DNA of 64,000 nt, taken from assembly GCA_963788975.1 (NCBI GenBank), contig CAWBIJ010000004.1:372001-436000 (forward strand), written 5' to 3'. The notes below the pieces were generated by a model. The model worked only from the letters and a program-made list of their open reading frames with translations. It had not been told where the DNA came from and searched no databases. The position numbers and the translations under genes are program-made. Shown here piece by piece: positions 41,752 to 51,045 of this stretch; the stretch's first letter is position 1, and every line of letters starts with the position of its first letter. This DNA is from VRUE01 sp963788975 (GTDB taxonomy: Bacteria; Actinomycetota; Thermoleophilia; Solirubrobacterales; 70-9).

Positions 41752-43335
41752 ATGTACGACTACGTAATCGTTGGAGCGGGCTCGGCCGGATGCGTGCTCG
41801 CGGCGAGGCTCTCCGAAGACCCCGACGTCAGCGTCCTCCTGCTCGAGGCGGGCGGGCCGGACACCAAGGAGAACATCCACGTCCCGCTCGGCTACCTGCA
41901 GCTGCAGCGAACCGACGTCGACTGGGACTACGTCTCGGCGCCCGAGGCGAACTGCAACGGGCGCCGCATCGCCCTCCCACGCGGCAAGGTGCTCGGCGGC
42001 TCCTCCTCGATCAACGCGATGATCTACATCCGCGGCAACCGTCGCGACTACGACGACTGGGGGCAGCCCGGCTGGGCCTGGGACGACCTCTTCCCCTACT
42101 TCCTCAAGTCGGAGGACAACGAGCGCGACGCCTCCGAGTGGCATGCCGTCGGCGGGCCGCTGCCCGTCTCCGAGCAGCGCTCGGGAATCGCCACCTCCCC
42201 CGCCTGGGTCGAGGCCGGCGTGGAAGCGGGCCTGGCCCGCAACGAGGACTTCAACGGGGACGCGCAGGACGGGGTCGGCATGTACCAGGTGACCCAGCGG
42301 GGCGGGATGCGCGCCAGCGCATCAGTCGCCTTCCTGCACCCGGCGATGGAGCGACCGAACCTGACCGTGATGCCGTTCATGCACGTCAACCGGGTGCTCT
42401 TCGACGGCACGCGCGCGGTCGGCGTCGAGGCGACCCACCTCGGCCAGCCCCAGGAGCTGCGCGCCGAGCGCGAGACGATCCTCTGCGGCGGCGCCTTCAA
42501 CTCGCCACAGCTGCTGATGCTCTCCGGGGTCGGCCCCGCCGAACACCTGGCGATGCGCGAAATCGAGTTGCTGCTCGACCAGCCCGCGGTGGGCGAGAAC
42601 CTCAGTGACCATGCCTGCACCTATGGCGTCTGGACTGCGAGCGAGCCGGAGAGCCTGCTGAAGGCGCAGGAGCCCGCGGCGCTGGAGGAGTTCGCAGCGT
42701 CCCAGACCGGGCCGTTCACCTCCAACTTCGCCGAGGCGGGAGGGTTCGCGACGGTCGAGCCCGGCGCCGACGCCCCGGACGTCCAGTTCCACACCGTGCC
42801 CCTGCAGATCGTCGACGAGGGGATGAGCGACCCCGAGGCGCACGGCACCGTCGTCCTGGCCTGCCTGCTCACGCCGGAGAGCCGCGGGTCGGTGCGGCTC
42901 GCCTCGAAAGACCCGACCGCAAAGCCGATCGTCCGCAACGAGTTCTTCAGCGCCGGCACCGACCTCGAGCGGATGGTCGGGGCGCTGAGGCTGACCCAGG
43001 AGATTTGCGCCCAGCCGGCGCTCCAGCCCTACTGCACCGAGCCCTACACCGTGCCGGACGGAGACTCCGATGAGGCGCTGAGCGCCCACATCGCCGCCAC
43101 TACCTTCCCGATCTACCACCCGGTCGGCACCTGCGCGATCGGCTCGGTCGTCGACTCGGAGCTGCGAGTGGAGGGGCTAGAGGGCATCCGCGTCGTCGAC
43201 GCCTCGGTGATGCCCACGGTCCCCCGCGGCAACACCAACGCCCCGACGATCGCGATCGCCGAGCGCGCCGCCGACCTGATCAAGGGCGCGACCCCGCTGG
43301 GCGCCCTTGCCGGGGCCGAGGCCGCCGCGAGCTGA
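41752..43335 (+). CDS. GMC-family FAD-dependent alcohol oxidoreductase
   Basis: A 527-residue protein of the glucose-methanol-choline family: FAD-binding GAGSAGCVLAARLSEDP near the N-terminus, RGKVLGGSSSINAMIYIRGN and the C-terminal catalytic HPVGTCAIG and RGNTNAPTIAIAERAADLI. Resembles choline dehydrogenase/AlkJ-type alcohol dehydrogenases that feed electrons to the respiratory chain. AlkJ-like function fits the alkane hydroxylase operon about 1.5 kb downstream, but choline or other alcohol use is equally compatible with the sequence. A GAGGAGGAGC site precedes the ATG at 41752. Confidence 0.88.
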   Translation: MYDYVIVGAGSAGCVLAARLSEDPDVSVLLLEAGGPDTKENIHVPLGYLQLQRTDVDWDYVSAPEANCNGRRIALPRGKVLGGSSSINAMIYIRGNRRDYDDWGQPGWAWDDLFPYFLKSEDNERDASEWHAVGGPLPVSEQRSGIATSPAWVEAGVEAGLARNEDFNGDAQDGVGMYQVTQRGGMRASASVAFLHPAMERPNLTVMPFMHVNRVLFDGTRAVGVEATHLGQPQELRAERETILCGGAFNSPQLLMLSGVGPAEHLAMREIELLLDQPAVGENLSDHACTYGVWTASEPESLLKAQEPAALEEFAASQTGPFTSNFAEAGGFATVEPGADAPDVQFHTVPLQIVDEGMSDPEAHGTVVLACLLTPESRGSVRLASKDPTAKPIVRNEFFSAGTDLERMVGALRLTQEICAQPALQPYCTEPYTVPDGDSDEALSAHIAATTFPIYHPVGTCAIGSVVDSELRVEGLEGIRVVDASVMPTVPRGNTNAPTIAIAERAADLIKGATPLGALAGAEAAAS

Positions 43336-43343
43336 CGAATCCG

Positions 43344-43757
43344 CTACAGGAAGCGGACGGCAACGCCACATAGGGCGTATGTCCGCTGGGCACGGGTGTC
43401 GAGGCTCAACAGTTCCGCTTTGGCGTCACGAGCAGCGAGCGCGATGAGAGCGTCGTAGATCGATCCTCCAGTGCGACCGTCTTCGGCGAGAAGGGCGAGT
43501 GCTTCTCGGTATGTATCTGGTCGGGGTTGGAGTGGCGGGGATCCATCCCCAAACTGGTCGAGGTAGGCAACGACAAGATCGGGTTCGACCCGGTAGACGC
43601 CACCGGGGGCACTCAGCACGGCGTACGTCTCGGCGATCGTGTGGGCGATCAAACCGCCATTAGCCCAAACCTCCGCCAAGGCGGAGCGGGCAGCCTCGTG
43701 GAAGCGATGACTGGGGACGAACCCGGCAATGAGGACTGAGCTGTCCGGCGTTATCAA
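43344..43757 (-). CDS. PIN-domain nuclease, VapC-like toxin
   Basis: A 137-residue PIN-domain protein with MITPDSSVLIAGFVPSHRFH, the middle acidic AETYAVLSAP, and the C-terminal GGSIYDALIALAARDAKAEL with LLSLDTRAQRTY. Conserved acids for the metal site are present (Asp5, Glu43 region, Asp in YDALI, Asp in SLDTR). It would cleave RNA, usually tRNA or rRNA. It follows the antitoxin gene with an ATGA overlap, the normal VapBC arrangement. Confidence 0.88.
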   Translation of the reverse strand: MITPDSSVLIAGFVPSHRFHEAARSALAEVWANGGLIAHTIAETYAVLSAPGGVYRVEPDLVVAYLDQFGDGSPPLQPRPDTYREALALLAEDGRTGGSIYDALIALAARDAKAELLSLDTRAQRTYALCGVAVRFL

Positions 43758-43996
43758 CGACGCGCTCGCTCCAGCGCCTCCCGGACCTCCTCTGGGCCGT
43801 GGGATGGCAACTCCAGGTCGGAGACGAGCAGCCCAGAGGCGTCTTCGCGCAGCTTCACCTGGCGTGGAGCCGGCGCCAACTCGATTCGCTCGCCCTCCAG
43901 GGAGATCTCGACCTCATCCCCCCCGCTCAACCCCAATGCCCTACGCAGATCCCTCGGGATGACCACGCGTCCGGCACGATCAATGGTAGTTCTCAT
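43754..43996 (-). CDS. AbrB/MazE-type antitoxin, VapB-like
   Basis: An 80-residue protein from the ATG at 43996: the AbrB/SpoVT fold MRTTIDRAGRVVIPRDLRRA then LGLSGGDEVEISLEGERIEL, followed by a C-terminal tail (VKLREDASGLLVSDLELPSH) that would neutralise the PIN toxin. The start at MRTT is preferred over the frame opening to 44041 because the family starts there and RBS support upstream is weak. DNA binding of the AbrB domain to its own promoter would give autoregulation. Gene order antitoxin then toxin, four-base overlap. Confidence 0.85.
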   Translation of the reverse strand: MRTTIDRAGRVVIPRDLRRALGLSGGDEVEISLEGERIELAPAPRQVKLREDASGLLVSDLELPSHGPEEVREALERARR

Positions 43997-44097
43997 GCCA
44001 TCGACCGTACCAGGCGTTCCCAAGAGAGGTTGTTGCATCACCTCGACAAGGCTTCCTGCGGTGAAATTCTCCCCCCGCAGGACGATGCGTCCAGCTC

Positions 44098-44733
44098 TCA
44101 GCTGGAGCTGAGCGCCTCGTCGATGAAGGGGCCGAGCAGCTCGCCGGCGCGGGTGGCGGTGGTCTCCGGAGTCTCGCTCGGCGCCGTGATGTAGCTGATC
44201 GCGAGGCGGACCAGGGACTCGGCGAGCAGGCGAACCTTCGCCGGGGGCGCCTCGGGCCAGCCCTCTTCGATCGTCGCGGTGAGCCGAGCGGTCGCCCAGT
44301 GGACGACGGGCATCCCCTGCGTGGTGACGAAGGGGAGCAGGCCGCCGGTCCCGTCGTCGCTGAGCAGGATGCGGACGAGCGGGTCCTCCCCGGCGCTGCG
44401 CAGGAAGACCCCGAGAGCGGCGCCTACGGCGGCCCGCGGGTCGTCGAGGTGCTTGCGCACTGCCGCCTCGACCCCGTCGAGGAAGCGTTCCCCCTCGTGG
44501 ATGACGAAGGCCTGGGCGAACTCGTCACGGCTGCCGAACTCCTTGTAGAGGGTCTGGCGGCTGACCCCGGCGGCGCTGGCGATATCGGCCATCGTGGTCT
44601 CCGACCAGGAGGCCCGCTCGAGCGCGTCGCGAGCGGCCCCGAACAGGGTCTCGCGCAGCAGCTGCCGGGCGGCCTGTGGGTAAGGGGTACGCGTGCTCGC
44701 CACGCCGCCCATCGTCGCAGCGGTGGCGGTCAC
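44098..44733 (-). CDS. TetR-family regulator of the alkane hydroxylase operon
   Basis: A 211-residue TetR-family protein with the HTH at MADIASAAGVSRQTLYKEFG and a C-terminal ligand domain. It starts at GTG 44733 inside the rubredoxin stop (GTGA), as the last gene of the alkB-rubredoxin operon. In Rhodococcus and Mycobacterium the analogous alkB-rubA-rubB-tetR (alkU) operon ends with a repressor of the same family, so autorepression by an alkane- or fatty-acid-type ligand is expected. The likely operator is the inverted repeat at 46130-46160. Confidence 0.88.
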   Translation of the reverse strand: MTATAATMGGVASTRTPYPQAARQLLRETLFGAARDALERASWSETTMADIASAAGVSRQTLYKEFGSRDEFAQAFVIHEGERFLDGVEAAVRKHLDDPRAAVGAALGVFLRSAGEDPLVRILLSDDGTGGLLPFVTTQGMPVVHWATARLTATIEEGWPEAPPAKVRLLAESLVRLAISYITAPSETPETTATRAGELLGPFIDEALSSS

Positions 44734-44903
44734 TCGCCGGCCTCGTCAGGCTCGAAGTCGACCTTGTCGCGCACCCCGCAGTCGGGGCAGGCCCAGTCGT
44801 CGGGAACCTCGGTCCACGGTGTGCCGGACGGGAAGCCCTCTCGTGGGTGGCCCGCCTCCTCGTCGTAGACGTAGCCGCAGCCCGGGCAGCGGAAGCGGCT
44901 CAC
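44730..44903 (-). CDS. rubredoxin, AlkG2-type
   Basis: A 57-residue protein starting at GTG 44903, encoded between alkB and the TetR gene. It has the two rubredoxin Fe knuckles CPGCGYVYD and CPDCG, with GFPSGTPWTEVPDDW between them, of the AlkG2 type that can serve alkane hydroxylases. It transfers electrons from rubredoxin reductase to AlkB. Both ends overlap neighbours as GTGA, so all three genes are translationally coupled. Only one rubredoxin is present here, against two in Rhodococcus. No rubredoxin reductase in the window. Confidence 0.93.
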   Translation of the reverse strand: MSRFRCPGCGYVYDEEAGHPREGFPSGTPWTEVPDDWACPDCGVRDKVDFEPDEAGE

Positions 44904-46090
44904 GCAGATGCTCCGGTGCCGTAACGGGCGAGAATGCGCTTGCGGGCGCGCGGCTGGATGTTGGCACGGCTCAAGTCGCCTTCGTAGTGCTCGACCAGGA
45001 GCGGGTCCATCACCAGGCGCCAGAGCGGCGGGAACCAGGCGAGCACGATCATCCCGGCGTAGCCGGTGGGCAGCTGCGGCGCCTCGTCGACGTGACGCAG
45101 CGCCTGGTAGCGGCGGGTCGGGTTGGCGTGGTGGTCGCTGTGGCGCTGCAGGTGGTAGAGGAGGACGTTGGAGGCGACGTTGTTGCTGTTCCAGCTGTGC
45201 TCGGGGAGGCAGCGCTCATAGCGACCGTCCTCGCGCTTCTGGCGCAGCAGGCCATAGTGCTCGAGGTAGTTGACGACCTCCAGGAGGATGAAGCCGAAAG
45301 CCTGGATCAGCAGGTAGGGCAGGACGACGAGTCCGAAGACCGCGGTCAGCGTCCCGAACAGCACGATCGTCATCGCCCAGGCCTGAAGGATGTCGTTGCG
45401 CCAGCTCCAGGCCGAGCGGCCGCCGCGGCCGAGGCGCTCGCGCTCGATCCCCCAGGCCGAGCGCAGGCTGCCGACGACGGTGCGGGGCAGAAAGGCCCAG
45501 AAGCTCTCCCCCAGCCGCGAGCTGGCAGGGTCCTCGGGAGTGGCGACGCGGACATGGTGGCCGCGGTTGTGCTCGATGAAGAAGTGGCCGTAACCGGTCT
45601 GCGCCAGGGCAACCTTGCTCAGCCAGCGCTCCATGCTGGCGCGCTTGTGGCCGAGCTCGTGGGCGGTGTTGATCGCGATCCCACCGACCACCCCCATCGT
45701 CACCGCCAGGCCGATGCTCTCCAGAACCGAGAGATCGCCGCTCGACCAGAGCCAGCAGGCGAAGACGAGACCGGCGAACTGGATCGGGATGAAGAGGTAG
45801 GTGCACCAGCGGTAGTAGCGGTCCTGCTCGAGCCACTTGAGCACGCTGTCGGGCGGGTTGGACGCGTCCATCCCGACCACAATGTCGAACAGCGGGAAGG
45901 CGACGAAGACCAGCAGCGGCCCGAACCACCAGAAGAACTCGAAGCCAGTCACCTCAACGCTGGCCCAGGCGATGAAGGGCGCCAGCGGCACCACGATCCC
46001 GAGCAGCCAGGCGTAGCGCTTGCCGTCAGTCCAACCGGCGGGGTTGAGCTCGATTTCCTCATGGACGTGAGAGTGAGCGTGCGCCTCCAT
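44900..46090 (-). CDS. alkB: alkane 1-monooxygenase
   Basis: A 396-residue integral-membrane diiron hydroxylase with the histidine boxes HELGH (144-148), EHNRGHH (173-179) and RHSDHH (316-321), plus the signature NYLEHYG (274-280). Six predicted membrane helices. It hydroxylates medium- and long-chain n-alkanes at the terminal carbon with electrons from rubredoxin. The N-terminal MEAHAHSHVHEEIEL is His-rich. It starts an operon with rubredoxin and a TetR repressor, with a clear promoter-operator at 46130-46166. The start is supported by a GGAGGAG site seven bases upstream. Confidence 0.95.
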   Translation of the reverse strand: MEAHAHSHVHEEIELNPAGWTDGKRYAWLLGIVVPLAPFIAWASVEVTGFEFFWWFGPLLVFVAFPLFDIVVGMDASNPPDSVLKWLEQDRYYRWCTYLFIPIQFAGLVFACWLWSSGDLSVLESIGLAVTMGVVGGIAINTAHELGHKRASMERWLSKVALAQTGYGHFFIEHNRGHHVRVATPEDPASSRLGESFWAFLPRTVVGSLRSAWGIERERLGRGGRSAWSWRNDILQAWAMTIVLFGTLTAVFGLVVLPYLLIQAFGFILLEVVNYLEHYGLLRQKREDGRYERCLPEHSWNSNNVASNVLLYHLQRHSDHHANPTRRYQALRHVDEAPQLPTGYAGMIVLAWFPPLWRLVMDPLLVEHYEGDLSRANIQPRARKRILARYGTGASA

Positions 46091-46129
46091 GCCATCTCCT
46101 CCTTGTCAAACAGCCGCGTTCAGTCCGTG

Positions 46130-46166
46130 CAGTTGACAACTTAGCTCAATTTGTCAACTGCGTCAA
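46130..46166 (-). promoter_or_regulatory. alkB promoter overlapped by inverted-repeat operator
   Basis: On the minus strand TTGACG (46161-46166), 17-base spacer and TAAGTT (46138-46143) form a credible -35/-10 pair upstream of alkB. Perfect 10-base arms CAGTTGACAA (46130-46139) and TTGTCAACTG (46151-46160), 11 bases apart, straddle the -10 and spacer. A TetR dimer on this site would block transcription. The TetR gene at the end of this operon is the best candidate to bind. Confidence 0.7.
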
Positions 46167-46217
46167 CGCTGTGCGCTTATTTGTTCCCGATCTCGGCAAG
46201 ATCAAACGGAAAGAGAG

Positions 46218-46460
46218 ATGGCTACACTCCGCCCCGTGGAGACCTTTCTCAGCTTCATCCAGGTGATCATCTCCGGGGCCCTGATCTTCCTGATCCTGCT
46301 GCACTCGGGCAAAGACGCGGGGCTCTCGGGCGCCTTCGGGATCGGCGGCGGGGGCAGCTCCTTCGGCGGCGGCTCGATGGTCGAGCGCAACCTGGACCGA
46401 GCGACGGTCTTCTTCGCCATCCTCTTCGCCGTCAACACCCTCGTCCTGCTGAAGATCTAG
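46218..46460 (+). CDS. secG: preprotein translocase subunit SecG
   Basis: An 80-residue protein with two membrane segments: TFLSFIQVIISGALIFLILL and TVFFAILFAVNTLVLLKI, separated by HSGKDAGLSGAFGIGGGGSS and a GGGSMVERNLDR loop, which is the SecG pattern. It assists SecYEG export. The TAG stop is part of a CTAG tetranucleotide duplicated by the adjacent IS481 element, so the gene end survived insertion. It is divergent from alkB and separated from ccmF by the insertion sequence. Confidence 0.92.
   Translation: MATLRPVETFLSFIQVIISGALIFLILLHSGKDAGLSGAFGIGGGGSSFGGGSMVERNLDRATVFFAILFAVNTLVLLKI
46457..46460. repeat. CTAG target-site duplication, left
   Basis: CTAG directly before the left end of the element, matched by CTAG at 47492-47495. 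Its last three bases are the secG stop codon, and on the minus strand they serve as the transposase stop. Confidence 0.8.
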
Positions 46461-47407
46461 CTGTAGTTCCTAGCCAGGTTGTTCCCGAGCAGCTCATCAA
46501 GTCGAGTTGCCGGCGGGCGATGGCCGAGGGAGCCGTGCTTTCTGCGGTAGTTGTAGCGCTCGAGCCAGCCAGTGAGCTGGCTGGCTCGTTCAGTCGAGCT
46601 GCCGTAGAGGCGTCCGTAGGCCCACTCGCGCAGCATCGTCTGGATAAATCTCTCAGCCTTGCCATTGGTGCGGGGCCGGTAGGGCTGGGTGCGGAGGTGG
46701 CGGATGCCGAGCTCCCGGCAGGCCCGGGCATGGACGGTGGAGCGATAGGGAGAGCCGTTGTCGGTCATCACCCGCTCCACCTTCACCCCGCGCTCGGCAA
46801 GCCAGGCGACGGCACGCCGCAGGAAGCTGACGGCGGTCTCGCCCCGCTCGTCAGGCAGCACCTCCACGTAGGCGAGGCGGGTGGCATCGTCGACGCAGAC
46901 GTGGCAGCACTCCCAGCCGTAGCCGCCGCTGGTGTGGCGCTTGCCCACCATTCGCTTGCCGGCCACCCCGAAGCGACCAAGCTTCTTGACGTCGATGTGG
47001 ATCAGCTCGCCCGGCCGCGAGCGCTCGTAGCGGTTGGGCGGCTCCGGTGGATCGAGGCGGCTGCGCTTGCCGAGGCCGATCCGCTTCAGCCAGGCCGAGA
47101 CGGTCGAAAGCGCCAGGCCGAGGATCTCGGCGATCTCGGCCGCTGTCATCCGCAGCCGCCGCAGAGCTGCGATCGCCTCGACCACCGAGTCCGGGGTCCG
47201 GTGCGGGATGCGCTTCGGCGCCGAGGAGCGATCCAGAAGGCCGGCCTCGCCCTCTGCTCGCCAGCGGCCCAGCCACTTGCGGGCTGAGCGCTCGCTGATG
47301 GCGGCGGCCTCGGCCGCAGCCATCAGCGACCAGCCCTCCTCTTCGATCCGGCGGACCAAGAGCCTGCGGCTATTCGGGCAGGTGCGGGCGTTAGCGTGAA
47401 GTCTCAT
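46457..47407 (-). CDS. IS481-family transposase (DDE)
   Basis: A 316-residue transposase: N-terminal helix-turn-helix (SLMAAAEAAAISERSARKWL), second HTH (MTAAEIAEILGLALSTVSAW), then the rve integrase core with Asp139 (HIDVKK), Asp216 (MTDNGSP) and Glu252 (GKAERF), so the DDE triad is complete. ATG 47407 follows an AAGGAGGAC site. The last codons read AAC TAC AGC, then TAG, where TAG comes from the target duplication and not from the element. The transposase may be active. Confidence 0.95.
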   Translation of the reverse strand: MRLHANARTCPNSRRLLVRRIEEEGWSLMAAAEAAAISERSARKWLGRWRAEGEAGLLDRSSAPKRIPHRTPDSVVEAIAALRRLRMTAAEIAEILGLALSTVSAWLKRIGLGKRSRLDPPEPPNRYERSRPGELIHIDVKKLGRFGVAGKRMVGKRHTSGGYGWECCHVCVDDATRLAYVEVLPDERGETAVSFLRRAVAWLAERGVKVERVMTDNGSPYRSTVHARACRELGIRHLRTQPYRPRTNGKAERFIQTMLREWAYGRLYGSSTERASQLTGWLERYNYRRKHGSLGHRPPATRLDELLGNNLARNYS

Positions 47408-47491
47408 CCGGTGTCCTCCTTGTTGCTGGGTGGCTTCGACACCCCCAGCCTTCAAGGAGGCCCGGATGAACAACGTTGTTAGGAACTACAG
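46461..47491. mobile_element. IS481-family insertion sequence, apparently complete
   Basis: A 1031-base element with terminal inverted repeats CTGTAGTTCCTA at the outside, extending to 24 bases with 21 matches (46461-46484 and 47468-47491). Flanking CTAG copies are the target duplication. IS481 elements are known to insert at NCTAGN. Restoring the empty site gives secG and ccmF converging with stop codons that share the same CTAG, so the insertion harmed neither gene. An intact ORF with complete DDE residues suggests recent insertion. Confidence 0.92.
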
Positions 47492-49889
<2,398 letters not shown>

Positions 49890-49900
<11 letters not shown>

Positions 49901-50297
49901 TCGTCGATTTCTCGGCGCTGAACTTCGAGGGGCACTTGGTTATCAGGGTGTCCGGCTCGCCGACGAAGGCGCCCCGCTCGACCGAGCCTGTGAGGACGAT
50001 CTCGCGTCCGCCGCGGAAGGGATCGGGAACGACGCCCGTGTAGGTGACGGGAATGCTCGCGCTGCCATCGCGGTCGGCGACTCGGAAGCGCAGCCCCTCG
50101 CCATCGCGGCGGACCGAGCGCGGCACGACCTTGCCGGTCATTTCGTAGCTGGTGCCCGGTGTGGCGGCGAGCAGCTCCGAGGGCTCCAGCGCCTCGGTCG
50201 AGGCGCTGAACGAGGTGTAGACGAGCCCGACGGCGAGCAGGACGGCGACGCTGAGCGCCACCACCAGCCGGAGCGTCCTCTTGCGCTGGGGATCCAC
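49890..50297 (-). CDS. ccmE: cytochrome c maturation heme chaperone CcmE, Cys-type variant
   Basis: A 135-residue protein from GTG 50297: membrane helix (about 9-28) and an OB-fold heme chaperone domain (SYEMTGKVVPRSVRRDGEGL, VTYTGVVPDPFRGGREIVLT). The heme attachment motif, HxxxY in classical CcmE and CxxxY in some actinobacteria, archaea and Desulfovibrio, reads CPSKF here: cysteine is kept but Phe replaces Tyr. It delivers heme to CcmF. ccmF overlaps its end by 11 bases. The frame opens further upstream but only into the divergent SDR gene. Confidence 0.9.
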
Positions 50298-50340
50298 GGG
50301 CGAGGAATTATCGCAAGGCGGGCCATGGAACAATCCAGCA

Positions 50341-51045
50341 GTGGCCGATGACCCCGTCCTGCTGATCACCGGCGCCTCGAGCGGGATCGGCGCGGCGACG
50401 GCTCGCGCCGCCGCCGGCGAGTACCGGCTGGTGCTGGCAGCACGCCGCATGGAGCCGCTGCAGGAGCTGGTCGCCGAGCTAGGTGGCGAGGAGCGGGCGC
50501 TGGCGGTGCGCTGCGATGTCACCGAGTGGGACCAGGTCGAGGCGATGGCTGGGGCGGCGCTGGAGCGCTTCGGTCGCATCGATGCCGTCTTTGCCAATGC
50601 CGGCTTCGGCGCGACCCGCGGCTTCCTCGAGGAGTCGGTCGAGCACTGGCGCTCGATGGTGCTGACCAACGTCTACGGCGTGGCGCTGACGATCCGCGCC
50701 ACCCTCCCCCACCTGCTCGAGCGCGGCGACGGCCACTTCCTGGTGACCAGCTCGGTGGCGGGCCGCCGGGCGCTGCCCGGGTCGCTCTACTCGGCGACCA
50801 AGTGGGCGGCGACGGCGATCGGCGAGGCGCTGCGGGCCGAGCTGCGCCAGATGCACGAGAACCATGCGATCCGGGTGACCTTGATCGAGCCCGGGATGAC
50901 CGACACCCCGTTCTTCGACAACCGCCCGGGCGAGTGGGCGCTCCAGGACGACGACATCGCCAAAGCGGTGATCTTCGCCCTGGAGCAGCGCGACGGGGTC
51001 GACGTCAACGAGATCCTGATCCGGCCGACCAGCCAACCGATCTAA
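50341..51045 (+). CDS. short-chain dehydrogenase/reductase
   Basis: A 234-residue SDR from GTG 50341: NAD(P)-binding GASSGIG (11-17), NAG in FANAGFG, catalytic Asn110, Ser137/138, Tyr150 and Lys154 (YSATK). Classical SDR fold; substrate not predictable. It is divergent from ccmE and overlaps the convergent secreted-protein gene by four bases at 51042. The position between ccm genes does not imply a role in cytochrome maturation. Confidence 0.88.
   Translation: MADDPVLLITGASSGIGAATARAAAGEYRLVLAARRMEPLQELVAELGGEERALAVRCDVTEWDQVEAMAGAALERFGRIDAVFANAGFGATRGFLEESVEHWRSMVLTNVYGVALTIRATLPHLLERGDGHFLVTSSVAGRRALPGSLYSATKWAATAIGEALRAELRQMHENHAIRVTLIEPGMTDTPFFDNRPGEWALQDDDIAKAVIFALEQRDGVDVNEILIRPTSQPI

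Noticed and set aside
43344..46090. VapBC-like pair as part of a mobile island with alkB.
   Set aside because: No integrase, no flanking repeats and similar base composition to neighbours; the pair is simply adjacent.
47408..47473. Longer transposase start at 47473.
   Set aside because: It would begin in the terminal-repeat region without a ribosome site, while ATG 47407 has AAGGAGGAC just upstream.
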